Made by a program: the position numbers and the translations under genes. A model generated the notes under the pieces. That model had not been told where the DNA came from and did no database searches. It was given only the letters and a program-made list of their open reading frames with translations. Source: DATCMH01 sp036563505 (GTDB taxonomy: Bacteria; Pseudomonadota; Alphaproteobacteria; Rhizobiales; Beijerinckiaceae). Taken from it: a DNA stretch of 64,000 nucleotides. The stretch is from contig DATCMH010000022.1 in assembly GCA_036563505.1 (NCBI GenBank), forward strand, positions 124,001-188,000, written 5' to 3'. Positions 15,952 to 23,039 of the stretch are shown here, one piece after another (the first letter of the stretch is position 1; each line of letters opens with the position of its first letter).

Positions 15952-16514
15952 CGGACAGACTGACACCTCCTCTGCGCAATCAGATGCTGGCGACCGTGCC
16001 GCACCTGCGCGCCTTCGCGATCTCGCTGACCGGCAACATCGACCGGGCCGACGACCTCGTTCAGGAGGCGCTCGCGCGGGGCTTGAGCAACCTGGAGCGC
16101 TTCCAGCCCGGCACCAACATGCAGGCCTGGCTCTTCACGATCCTGCGCAACCTGTTCCACTCGGAATACCGAAAGCGCCGGCGCGAGGTAGAGGATCCGG
16201 AAGGGCTCATGGCGAGCAAGGTCGCCGTTCTGCCCGAGCAAGGCGCGCGCCTCGACTACGAGGACATGCGCATCGCGCTCACCAAGCTCTCGCCGGAGCA
16301 GCGCGAGGCGGTGCTCCTCGTCGGCGCGCAGGGCATGAGCTACGAGGAAGCGGCCCAGATCTGCAACACCCATGTCGGCACCATCAAGAGCCGGGTGAAC
16401 CGGGCGCGCAACCGCCTGGCGCAACTCCTCTGCATCGAGCGCAACGAGGATCTCGGCCCCGACCGCCTCGTCCAGGCGGCCCTCTTCGTCCACCAGCCCG
16501 GACGGCCGGGGTAG
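15948..16514 (+). CDS. ecfG: General stress sigma factor EcfG
   Basis: A protein of 188 residues, an ECF sigma factor of the alphaproteobacterial general stress response. Region 2 covers about residues 10-80, including DDLVQEALARGLSNLERFQPGTN and the WLFTILRN helix. Region 4 covers about 105-160, with LSPEQREAVLLVGAQGMSYEEAA cut here for length and the recognition helix THVGTIKSRVNRARNRL. A GGAGAG site precedes the ATG. A matching GGAAC-N16-CGTT promoter is present at 30458-30482, upstream of an exported protein. The gene ends at repeat R5. Confidence 0.88.
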   Translation: MTDRLTPPLRNQMLATVPHLRAFAISLTGNIDRADDLVQEALARGLSNLERFQPGTNMQAWLFTILRNLFHSEYRKRRREVEDPEGLMASKVAVLPEQGARLDYEDMRIALTKLSPEQREAVLLVGAQGMSYEEAAQICNTHVGTIKSRVNRARNRLAQLLCIERNEDLGPDRLVQAALFVHQPGRPG

Positions 16515-16554
16515 GTTAACGGCGAGAGACGGCGTCGCTGCCGCGACGGGAGGT

Positions 16555-16686
16555 GTGCTGGATCCCCTTCCCCTCCGGCGGACGAGCCGCCGCCGGCCGG
16601 GGATGACAGTGGGGATATGCCTGACACTTTTCTGCTGTCATCCCCGGCCGGAGCGCGCCAGCGCGCAGGGGAAGGGGATCCAGCAC
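16555..16686. repeat. Nested palindromic repeat R5 between convergent genes
   Basis: Outer arms GTGCTGGATCCCCTTCCCCT (16555-16574) and its complement (16667-16686) pair perfectly over 20 bases. Inner arms CCGGCCGGGGATGACAG (16593-16609) and complement (16635-16651) pair over 17 bases. It lies between convergent ecfG and the LysR-type gene, a position like that of R4, although the sequence is unrelated. Confidence 0.85.
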
Positions 16687-16732
16687 TCCTCTCGCGCCGA
16701 AGGCGCTCCGAACGGATCTCCCCAACCGCGCC

Positions 16733-17629
16733 TTACTCCGCCGCCTCCGGCAGGGCCGGCGACAGCCGTCCCGACGACAGATTGTCGAGGCTCTGGCGGA
16801 TGTGGTCGCCCAGCGCGTCGGCAAGCGCGTTCGGCTCGCGCCGGTTGCGGATCAGGCCGATCTTGCAGGAGGGCAGGGCCGGATAGCCGTCGGAGGGGCC
16901 GAGCACCCGCATGCCCGGCCGCACCGCGCTCTCGGGCAGCACCGAGACCGACAGGCCGGCGAGCACCGCAGCGCCGACCGCCGTCGAGTTCCAGCTCACG
17001 TAATGCACCTGATAGGGCCGGTTGACCTGCTCCAAGGCCTCGATGGCCGAGTGGCGCCAGTCGCAGGTCGGGCGTCCGAGCGCCAGGGGAACGGGCGAGA
17101 CCTCGTGGGCGGCGTGGCGGGCCGAGCTCACCCAGAGCAGCTGCTCAACGCGCACGATCTCCGAAGGGCCGCGCCGGTCGACATGGGTGATGATGGCTAG
17201 ATCCAGGTCACCTGAATCGACCCGCTCGATGAGGTTGGGCGACGGCTCGCAGGTCACCGTGACCTCGGCGCGCGGGTTCGAACGCGCGAAGCGGGCGAGG
17301 ATCGCCGGCAGGTAACGGTCGGCGTAGTCGTCCGGCAGGCCGAGCCGCACCCGCCCCACGAGCTCCGGGTCCTCGAAGGCGTTGAGGCATTCCGCGTTGA
17401 GGCGCACGATGCGCCGGGCATAGCCGAGGAGGCGCTCGCCGTCCTCGGTGAGCCGGGAGGCGCGGCCGTCGCGCTCGAACAGCGCCCGGCCGACCCGCTC
17501 CTCCAGCCGCTTCATCTGCATCGAAACGGCGCTCTGGGTCTTGTGGACCACGTCCGCCGCCCGGGTGAACGACCCGGCGTCCACGATGGCGACGAAGGTG
17601 CGCAGCTGGTCGATGTCGAGAAGGTGCAT
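16733..17629 (-). CDS. LysR-type transcriptional regulator
   Basis: A protein of 298 residues. The winged helix-turn-helix occupies residues 5-65 (LRTFVAIVDAGSFTRAADVVH, here split as FVAIVDAGSFTRAA and KTQSAVSMQMKRLEERVGR). A two-lobed effector domain follows from about 90 to 290. It is divergent from a DUF1127 gene. A T-N11-A box with CATCA/TGATG symmetry lies at 17643-17659, just upstream of its start, consistent with autoregulation. The effector is unknown. A start with AAAGG nine bases upstream is used. Confidence 0.85.
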   Translation of the reverse strand: MHLLDIDQLRTFVAIVDAGSFTRAADVVHKTQSAVSMQMKRLEERVGRALFERDGRASRLTEDGERLLGYARRIVRLNAECLNAFEDPELVGRVRLGLPDDYADRYLPAILARFARSNPRAEVTVTCEPSPNLIERVDSGDLDLAIITHVDRRGPSEIVRVEQLLWVSSARHAAHEVSPVPLALGRPTCDWRHSAIEALEQVNRPYQVHYVSWNSTAVGAAVLAGLSVSVLPESAVRPGMRVLGPSDGYPALPSCKIGLIRNRREPNALADALGDHIRQSLDNLSSGRLSPALPEAAE

Positions 17630-17642
17630 AGCGGCGGCCTTT

Positions 17643-17659
17643 CATCAGTGATCGTGATG
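17643..17659. promoter_or_regulatory. LysR-type T-N11-A box
   Basis: CATCA-N7-TGATG is a symmetrical site that contains T17645-N11-A17657, the usual LysR-binding pattern. It lies 14-30 bases upstream of the LysR start, in the region shared with the divergent DUF1127 gene. Confidence 0.45.
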
Positions 17660-17765
17660 CTAAGCGCCAAAAACATTCGCTTCAATCATATTTTGCCGTT
17701 CGGCATGATCCCGATGTGGAGGGTCGGTTGCCGATCCTCCGGTCACGCCAGCAACGGAGGTTCCG

Positions 17766-18086
17766 ATGATCGGGATCAGCATCGCGCTCAAGCTCACCGC
17801 GTCCTTCGCGACGGTGTCGCGCGTCGCCTTCCGTCCGGTGGCCCGCGTGGTCCAGGTGCTGCGCCACCGCGGCGAGGTCAAACAACTCGCCGACCTCGAC
17901 GACCGGGCGCTCGCCGATATCGGTCTGACCCGCTCGGACGTGACGCGGGCGCTGAACGAGCCCTGGCTCAAGGACCCCTCGTCCGTTCTCCTGGTTCGAT
18001 CGGTCGATCACCGGGTTCGAGGTCGCCTCGTGGCAGTGAAGGCGGTCGCGCCCCGCATCCGCGCGGCCCATCCCGCTCGCGGCTGA
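17766..18086 (+). CDS. DUF1127 domain protein
   Basis: A protein of 106 residues. The segment RGEVKQLADLDDRALADIGL followed by TRSDVTRAL (about 38-66) is the DUF1127/YjiS motif. The family consists of small Arg-rich proteins. Some members bind RNA and affect phosphate, carbon or stress metabolism in alphaproteobacteria. The flanking regions here are longer than in the minimal 45-50 residue members, with a hydrophobic N-terminus and a basic C-terminus. A GGAGG site precedes the start. Divergent pairing with a LysR gene suggests it is the regulator's target. Confidence 0.75.
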   Translation: MIGISIALKLTASFATVSRVAFRPVARVVQVLRHRGEVKQLADLDDRALADIGLTRSDVTRALNEPWLKDPSSVLLVRSVDHRVRGRLVAVKAVAPRIRAAHPARG

Positions 18087-18138
18087 CGACGCGAATGCGG
18101 GCCTCGCGCCGATCGACCGCACCCGCTAAGCTCGGCCG

Positions 18139-18930
18139 ATGTCCGGCGCCGACCCTGTCGAAGCCTCTGACCGCGCGTCGATCGGCGCGCGGCTCGCCTC
18201 CGGCTGGCAAGGCGCGGTTCGGGGCGTTCTCGACCTCGTCTACCCGCCGGCCTGCGCACTATGCGGCGGTGCCACCGCGGAGCCCTGGGGCTTGTGCGCC
18301 ACGTGCTGGTCGCGCCTGCGCTTCATCGAGCGGCCCTACTGTGAGCGGCTCGGCACGCCCTTCGCCGTCGATATCGGCGGGCCGCTGCTTTCGCCCGCCG
18401 CCATCGCCGACCCGCCCGTCTTCCAGCGCGCCCGCGCCGTGGCGCATCACGACGAGGGCGCCCGGGCCCTCGTCCACCGGCTCAAATACGGCGACCGGCC
18501 CGAGCTCGCCCGAAGCCTCGGCCGCATGATGGCCCGGGCCGGCGCGGAGCTCACCGCCGACGCCGCCGTGCTCGTGCCCATGCCCCTGCACCGCACCCGG
18601 CTGTGGCGGCGGCGCTTCAACCAGGCGATGCTGCTCGCCCGCGAGGTCGGCGCCGCGAGCGGCCTGCCCGTCGACCCCCTGCTCCTCGCCCGGGTGAAGG
18701 CGACGAAGACCCAGGTCGGACTCACGCGGGCGCAGCGGCGGGAGAACCTCCAAGGCGCCTTCCGGGTGCCGCCCGAGGCCCGGGCCCGTCTCCAGGGCCG
18801 GCGCGTGCTCCTCGTCGACGACGTGCTCACCACCGGCGCCAGCGCCAACGCCGCCGCCCGGGCGCTCCTGCGCGGCGGGGCGCAGGCCGTCGATGTCCTT
18901 GCCTTCGCCCGGGTCGTGGCGAGCGTCTGA
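18139..18930 (+). CDS. comF: ComF-family phosphoribosyltransferase-like protein
   Basis: A protein of 263 residues. The N-terminal part has the CALCGG...CATCW double-cysteine motif (about 36-55), likely binding zinc. The C-terminal part has the PRPP-binding loop VLLVDDVLTTGASANA (about 232-247) and the usual LTRAQRRENLQGAF segment. ComF proteins are linked to DNA uptake in competent bacteria, but members in other bacteria have unclear roles. It is 53 bases upstream of the glutaredoxin gene and may be co-transcribed with it, although a TATATT sequence in that gap could be a separate promoter. Confidence 0.85.
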   Translation: MSGADPVEASDRASIGARLASGWQGAVRGVLDLVYPPACALCGGATAEPWGLCATCWSRLRFIERPYCERLGTPFAVDIGGPLLSPAAIADPPVFQRARAVAHHDEGARALVHRLKYGDRPELARSLGRMMARAGAELTADAAVLVPMPLHRTRLWRRRFNQAMLLAREVGAASGLPVDPLLLARVKATKTQVGLTRAQRRENLQGAFRVPPEARARLQGRRVLLVDDVLTTGASANAAARALLRGGAQAVDVLAFARVVASV

Positions 18931-18983
18931 GGGATGCTTATATTGGGTCGACGATCCTCGAACGCGAAGCGAGCGCGACGCCC

Positions 18984-19241
18984 ATGGCCGCCGTCACCCT
19001 CTACTCCAAAGGCTGGTGCCCCTACTGCGCCGCCGCCAAGGACCTCCTGAAGGAGAAAGGTGCCGCTTTCGAGGAGATCGATATCGAGCGCCGGCCCGAA
19101 GCGCGGCAGGAGATGATCGCCAAGACGGGGGGGCGGAGCACCGTGCCACAGATTTTCATCGGCGACCGTCACGTCGGCGGGTGCGACGACCTCTACGCCC
19201 TGGACCGGGCCGGCCGCCTCGACCCGCTTCTCCAGGCCTGA
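18984..19241 (+). CDS. grxC: Glutaredoxin 3
   Basis: A protein of 85 residues with the dithiol active site CPYC at residues 12-15 and the glutathione-binding segments TVPQIFIGDRHVGGCDDL. It reduces protein disulfides and glutathionylated proteins in the cytosol using glutathione. The length and the TVPQ cis-proline are standard. The start is the ATG at 18984. The upstream sequence has only a weak ribosome binding site. It is followed by the DUF1178 gene, a neighbour order common in alphaproteobacteria. Confidence 0.93.
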   Translation: MAAVTLYSKGWCPYCAAAKDLLKEKGAAFEEIDIERRPEARQEMIAKTGGRSTVPQIFIGDRHVGGCDDLYALDRAGRLDPLLQA

Positions 19242-19323
19242 CCCGCGCCTGCGACGCAGGGGCGCTTTACGTTGCCCCGAACTCATCCCATCTAGCACTC
19301 GCGTATTTTGAGTGCTTGCCCCG

Positions 19324-19782
19324 ATGATCCGCTACGCCCTGGCCTGCGAGCAGGCCCATGCCTTCGAGAGCTGGTTCCCCTCGAGCACGGCCTACGATGA
19401 TCAGGCCGCCCGCGGACTCGTGCGCTGTCCCGTCTGCGACTCGATGAAGGTCGAGAAGCAGATCATGGCCCCGGCGCTCGGCCGCTCGGAGGAGCGCGCG
19501 CCCGTGCCCGCGCCGACGGCGCCGCCCGCCCCGCAACCCGTCGCGCTGTTGTCGGAGAAGGAACGGGCGTTCCGGGCCATGCTCCGCGCCGTGCGCGAGC
19601 ACGTCGAGCGCACCGCCGATTACGTCGGCCCGGGCTTCGCCACGGAAGCGCGGCGCATGCACGAGGGCGAGATCGAGCACCGCTCCATCTACGGCGAGGC
19701 GAGCGCGGACGAGGTGCGGGCGCTCCACGAGGACGGCATCGACGTCCATCCCCTGCCTCTCCTCCCCGACGACCGGCACTGA
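19324..19782 (+). CDS. DUF1178 family protein
   Basis: A protein of 152 residues. It begins MIRYALACEQAHAFESWF and has a CxxC pair in VRCPVCDSMKVEKQIMAPAL, a putative zinc ribbon. A Pro/Ala-rich linker and a helical C-terminal region follow with EARRMHEGEIEHRSIYGEAS, the conserved DUF1178 block. The function of the family is unknown. A GTG four codons upstream is a possible alternative start. It lies just downstream of the glutaredoxin gene. Confidence 0.85.
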   Translation: MIRYALACEQAHAFESWFPSSTAYDDQAARGLVRCPVCDSMKVEKQIMAPALGRSEERAPVPAPTAPPAPQPVALLSEKERAFRAMLRAVREHVERTADYVGPGFATEARRMHEGEIEHRSIYGEASADEVRALHEDGIDVHPLPLLPDDRH

Positions 19783-19869
19783 TCGCGGCACGCCCGTCGA
19801 GGAACTTTCCGCGAACGATCGGGCGGGTGCGCCGTTGTCGTGGGTCCTTAGGTGACGGGAGATTCGCGA

Positions 19870-20445
19870 ATGGGACTGCTTGATCAGGTGATCGGGAGCG
19901 TGCTCGGCTCCCGGGGCGGCATGGGTGGAGGCCTGGGTGGCGGTTTAGGCGGCGGGCTCGGTGGTGCACTGGGCGGCGCCCTCGGCGGCGGCCAGCGCGG
20001 GGGCATGAACCCCATCGTCATGGCACTGATGGCGCTTCTCGCCAACCGGGCCATGAGCGGCGGGGGTGGCGGCCTCGGCGGCATGCTGGGCGGGTCCGGC
20101 GGCGGCCTAGGAGGAGGCGCGGGCGGCGGTCTTGGAGGAGGCCTTGGCGGGCTCCTCGCCGGCATGGGCGGCGCGGGCGGCCTCGGCGGTCTCGTGAACT
20201 CGTTCAACCGGTCCGGCCACGGCGACGTGATCGATTCCTGGGTCGGCCCCGGCGAGAACCGCCATATCGAGCCGCATCAGCTCCATGAGGCGCTCGGCCC
20301 CGAGACGGTCGATCAGCTCGCGCAGCAGACCGGTATGCCGCAGCAGGACCTCCTCTCGGAGCTGTCCCACATGCTGCCCGGCGTCGTCGACAAGCTGACG
20401 CCCGACGGGCGCATGCCCACCGACGACGAGATGCAGCGCTGGTGA
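19870..20445 (+). CDS. YidB/DUF937-like protein with Gly-rich repeats
   Basis: A protein of 191 residues. The N-terminus MGLLDQVIGSVLG and the C-terminal domain from SGHGDVIDSWVGPGENR to VDKLTPDGRMPTDDE match the YidB family. Between them is about 95 residues of GLGGG-type repeats interrupted by a short hydrophobic block NPIVMALMALLAN. The function of the family is unknown. The repeats are encoded by a GGC-rich tract that could vary in length. The ATG at 19870 is preferred over a GTG six codons earlier because the family starts MGLLD. Confidence 0.75.
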   Translation: MGLLDQVIGSVLGSRGGMGGGLGGGLGGGLGGALGGALGGGQRGGMNPIVMALMALLANRAMSGGGGGLGGMLGGSGGGLGGGAGGGLGGGLGGLLAGMGGAGGLGGLVNSFNRSGHGDVIDSWVGPGENRHIEPHQLHEALGPETVDQLAQQTGMPQQDLLSELSHMLPGVVDKLTPDGRMPTDDEMQRW

Positions 20446-20465
20446 AGGCCGCGGCGTTCTGAGGA

Positions 20466-20502
20466 GCGTGGCCGAGCGTTCGAAGACGTCGCTCGGCCAC
20501 GC
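20466..20502. other. Perfect stem-loop after the YidB-like gene
   Basis: GCGTGGCCGAGCG (20466-20478) pairs perfectly with CGCTCGGCCACGC (20490-20502) around an 11-base loop. It starts 20 bases after the stop codon. There is no T-run, so it may be an mRNA-stabilising or Rho-related structure instead of an intrinsic terminator. Confidence 0.5.
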
Positions 20503-20616
20503 CGCTCGCGGCGGGCGTCCGGTCCCTCTTGCCCGGACGTCACCTTCGCCGTACCCCTTGGTCCAAGTGATCCCGGCGCGGGAACGCGCCGCCGTAGAGC
20601 TTGGAACATCGCCCTC

Positions 20617-20943
20617 ATGAGAACTCTCGTCGCCCTCGCCGCCAGCCTCGTCCCTGTCCTCGCGCCGCTCGGTGCGTTCGCCGAGCCCGCGGCGCCGATC
20701 CGGCTGGCGCAAGTGCAGCTCAACGTCTGCGGCGTGCCGCCCCTGCCGCCGTGCCGGCCGCAGGTCGAGGAGCGCCGGGTCATCATCGAGCGCGAGCGGC
20801 CGCGCCGGGGCTACGCCGAGGAGTTTGGCACCCAGTGCCGCACCCGGACCCTGCGCTGCCGCATCGACGAGCCGCGCCCCGTGGGCGCGCGCTGCATCTG
20901 CGAGGACGAGGACGGCGAGGAGATCGTCGGCCGCGTCCGCTGA
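20617..20943 (+). CDS. Small secreted cysteine-containing protein
   Basis: A protein of 108 residues with a signal peptide (MRTLVALAASLVPVLAPLGAFA). The mature part begins EPAAPIRLAQVQLNVCGVPP and carries six cysteines (VCGV, PCRP, QCRTRTLRCRI, RCICED), which could form disulfides in the periplasm or outside the cell. It is Arg-rich in the middle. No family is recognised. It is flanked on the left by the stem-loop at 20466 and on the right by a short run of repeated GCAGACCTTCC just after its stop. Confidence 0.6.
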   Translation: MRTLVALAASLVPVLAPLGAFAEPAAPIRLAQVQLNVCGVPPLPPCRPQVEERRVIIERERPRRGYAEEFGTQCRTRTLRCRIDEPRPVGARCICEDEDGEEIVGRVR

Positions 20944-21067
20944 CGCAGACCTTCCGCAGACCTTCCGCAGACCCTTGCGCGACCGTGTCGCCCGTGCATC
21001 GGGACGGGTGACGCGCTAGATTGAGGGGCGCCGCCCCGCCCGCGGGGCGTCCCGAGGAGGCCCTGCC

Positions 21068-22501
21068 ATGACCATCGCGTTCCCGACGCCCGACGCCGGC
21101 ATCCTCGCCCGCCGCGAGGAGATCCTCGCCGGGCTGTCGCGCCTCGTCGCGTCCGAGGCCCTCGTCGTTACCGAGGACGAGCGGCGCGCTTTCGAGACGG
21201 ACGCGCTCACGGCCTATCGCCGGATGCCCCTCGCCGTGGTGCTGCCCTCCACGACGGCGGAGGTCTCCGCCGTGCTGCGATACTGCCACGACCACGGGGT
21301 GAAGGTGGTGCCGCGCGGCGCGGGCACCTCGCTCGCCGGCGGCGCCGTCCCGCAGGAGGACGCCATCGTGCTCGGCGTCGCCAAGATGAACCGGGTGATC
21401 GACGTCTCCTTCGAGAACCGCACCGCGCGGGTCCAAGCCGGCATCACCAATCTCGGCATCTCTCAGGCCGTGGCGCACGAGAGCTTCTTCTACGCCCCCG
21501 ACCCGTCGAGCCAGCTCGCCTGCACCATCGCCGGCAACATCGCCATGAACTCGGGCGGCGCGCACTGTCTGAAATACGGCGTGACCACGAACAACCTGCT
21601 CGGCGTCACCCTCGTGCTCCTCGACGGCACGGTGGTGGAGATCGGCGGCGAGCACCTCGACAGCCCCGGCCTCGACCTGCTCGGCCTCGTCTGCGGTTCG
21701 GAAGGACAGCTCGGGGTCGTGACTGAGGCGGTCGTGCGGATCCTGCGCGCCGCGGAAGGGGCACGGCCGGCGCTCATGGGCTTCGAGACGGTGGAGGACG
21801 CGGGCGCCTGCGTCGCCGCCATCATCGGCGCGGGCATCATCCCCGTCGCCATGGAGTACATGGACCGGCCGGCCATCAAGATCTGCGAGGCCTTCGCCCA
21901 TGCGGGCTATCCGCTGGACGTCGAGGCGATGCTGATCATCGAGGTCGAGGGCTCGGACGCCGAGATCGATGACATGCTCGCCCGCATCTGCGAGATCGCG
22001 AAGCCGTTCAAGCCGAAGACGATGAAGGTGTCCCAGTCGGAGGCCGAGAGCGCCGCGATCTGGAAGGGCCGCAAATCAGCCTTCGGGGCCACGGGCCGCA
22101 TCTCCGACTACATCTGCATGGACGGCACGATCCCGACGGGGCAGCTCCCTTACGTCCTCAAGCGCATCGACGAGATCGTGAAGCACCACGGCCTCGGCGT
22201 CGCCAACGTCTTCCATGCCGGCGACGGCAACCTCCACCCCCTCGTGCTCTTCGACATCAACAAGCCGGGCGAGATGGAGAAGGCGGAGGCCGCGGGCGAG
22301 GACATCCTACGCCTGTGCGTCGAGGTCGGCGGCTGCCTCACGGGCGAGCACGGGGTCGGCATCGAGAAGCGCGACCTGATGCGCTGCCAGTTCAACGAGA
22401 CCGACCTCCACCAGCAGATGCGCGTGCGCGGCGTCTTCGATCCCGGTTGGCTGATGAATCCGGCCAAGGTCTACCCGCTCGACGGGCGCGTAGCGGCGTG
22501 A
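21068..22501 (+). CDS. glcD: Glycolate oxidase FAD subunit
   Basis: A protein of 477 residues, an FAD-linked oxidase that oxidises glycolate to glyoxylate with GlcE and GlcF, passing electrons to the respiratory chain. The FAD-binding fold shows VVPRGAGTSLAGGAVP, PDPSSQLACTIAGNIAMNSG and the C-terminal FHAGDGNLHPLV and GCLTGEHGVGIEKRD segments with conserved histidines. GAGGAGG precedes the start. The usual next gene, glcE, is separated from it by a toxin-antitoxin pair. Lactate or other 2-hydroxyacid dehydrogenases share this fold, but the GlcE and GlcF neighbours favour glycolate. Confidence 0.92.
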   Translation: MTIAFPTPDAGILARREEILAGLSRLVASEALVVTEDERRAFETDALTAYRRMPLAVVLPSTTAEVSAVLRYCHDHGVKVVPRGAGTSLAGGAVPQEDAIVLGVAKMNRVIDVSFENRTARVQAGITNLGISQAVAHESFFYAPDPSSQLACTIAGNIAMNSGGAHCLKYGVTTNNLLGVTLVLLDGTVVEIGGEHLDSPGLDLLGLVCGSEGQLGVVTEAVVRILRAAEGARPALMGFETVEDAGACVAAIIGAGIIPVAMEYMDRPAIKICEAFAHAGYPLDVEAMLIIEVEGSDAEIDDMLARICEIAKPFKPKTMKVSQSEAESAAIWKGRKSAFGATGRISDYICMDGTIPTGQLPYVLKRIDEIVKHHGLGVANVFHAGDGNLHPLVLFDINKPGEMEKAEAAGEDILRLCVEVGGCLTGEHGVGIEKRDLMRCQFNETDLHQQMRVRGVFDPGWLMNPAKVYPLDGRVAA

Positions 22502-22530
22502 GAGGTTGGGCAGAACAACCGAGAAACGCG

Positions 22531-22761
22531 ATGACAAAGAAACAGATCGCGGACATCCTGGAGCGGGTGAAGACTTGGCCGCTAGAGCGGCAGGAGGATG
22601 CCGCTGAGATGCTCTTGGCTATGGAAGAGCTCGAGGGCGGCGTTTACAAGCTCACGCCAGAGGAAGAAGCCGACATCGCCGAGGCGGAAGCCGAGATGGA
22701 GCGCGGCGAGATCGCGACGGATGAGGAAGTCGCGGCCGTCTTCAACCGCTTTCGCGGATGA
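22531..22761 (+). CDS. Antitoxin of a type II toxin-antitoxin module
   Basis: A protein of 76 residues, acidic and helical. The C-terminus LTPEEEADIAEAEAEMERGE followed by ATDEEVAAVFNRF is the pattern of antitoxins that pair with RelE/ParE toxins. The N-terminal helix QIADILERVKTWPLERQEDA may serve dimerisation. No standard ribbon-helix-helix is obvious, so autoregulation cannot be claimed. Its stop overlaps the toxin start (ATGA). The module lies 29 bases after glcD, on the same strand, and has visibly lower GC than the glc genes. Confidence 0.75.
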   Translation: MTKKQIADILERVKTWPLERQEDAAEMLLAMEELEGGVYKLTPEEEADIAEAEAEMERGEIATDEEVAAVFNRFRG

Positions 22762-23039
22762 GAGTCGAGTTCACCGATCGAGCGCTCGCCCAGATTGAGC
22801 GGATTGGCAACTACATCGCCGCTGACAGCCCTGCCGCCGCAGCGCGCGTGGTTCGACGCATTCAGTCCGTGGCCGATCAACTCGCGGCCCACCCTTGGTC
22901 TGGCCATAAGACAAGCCGGCCTGGTAATCGCGTCATCTTTGCCTCGCCCTATCCCTATCTCATCGCTTACACCGTTAGGGGCGACATCGTGACGATCCTG
23001 CGCGTGCGTCACGCGGCGCGCCGGCCGCTGGACCACTGA
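22758..23039 (+). CDS. RelE/ParE-family toxin
   Basis: A protein of 93 residues. The fold is recognised from MRVEFTDRALAQIERIGNYI, the SPAAAARVVRRI helix, HPWSGHK and the strand pair NRVIFASPYPYLIAYTV/GDIVTILRVRHAARRP. ParE members poison gyrase and RelE members cut mRNA on the ribosome. The sequence does not decide which applies. The toxin stop (23037-23039) directly abuts the glcE ATG (23040), so the module sits seamlessly in the glc operon, and glcE translation may depend on that of the toxin. Confidence 0.82.
   Translation: MRVEFTDRALAQIERIGNYIAADSPAAAARVVRRIQSVADQLAAHPWSGHKTSRPGNRVIFASPYPYLIAYTVRGDIVTILRVRHAARRPLDH

Noticed and set aside
20941..20975. Short direct repeats GCAGACCTTCC after the secreted Cys-rich gene
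   Set aside because: Only about two and a half units with no spacer pattern. This is not a CRISPR array or a recognised element.
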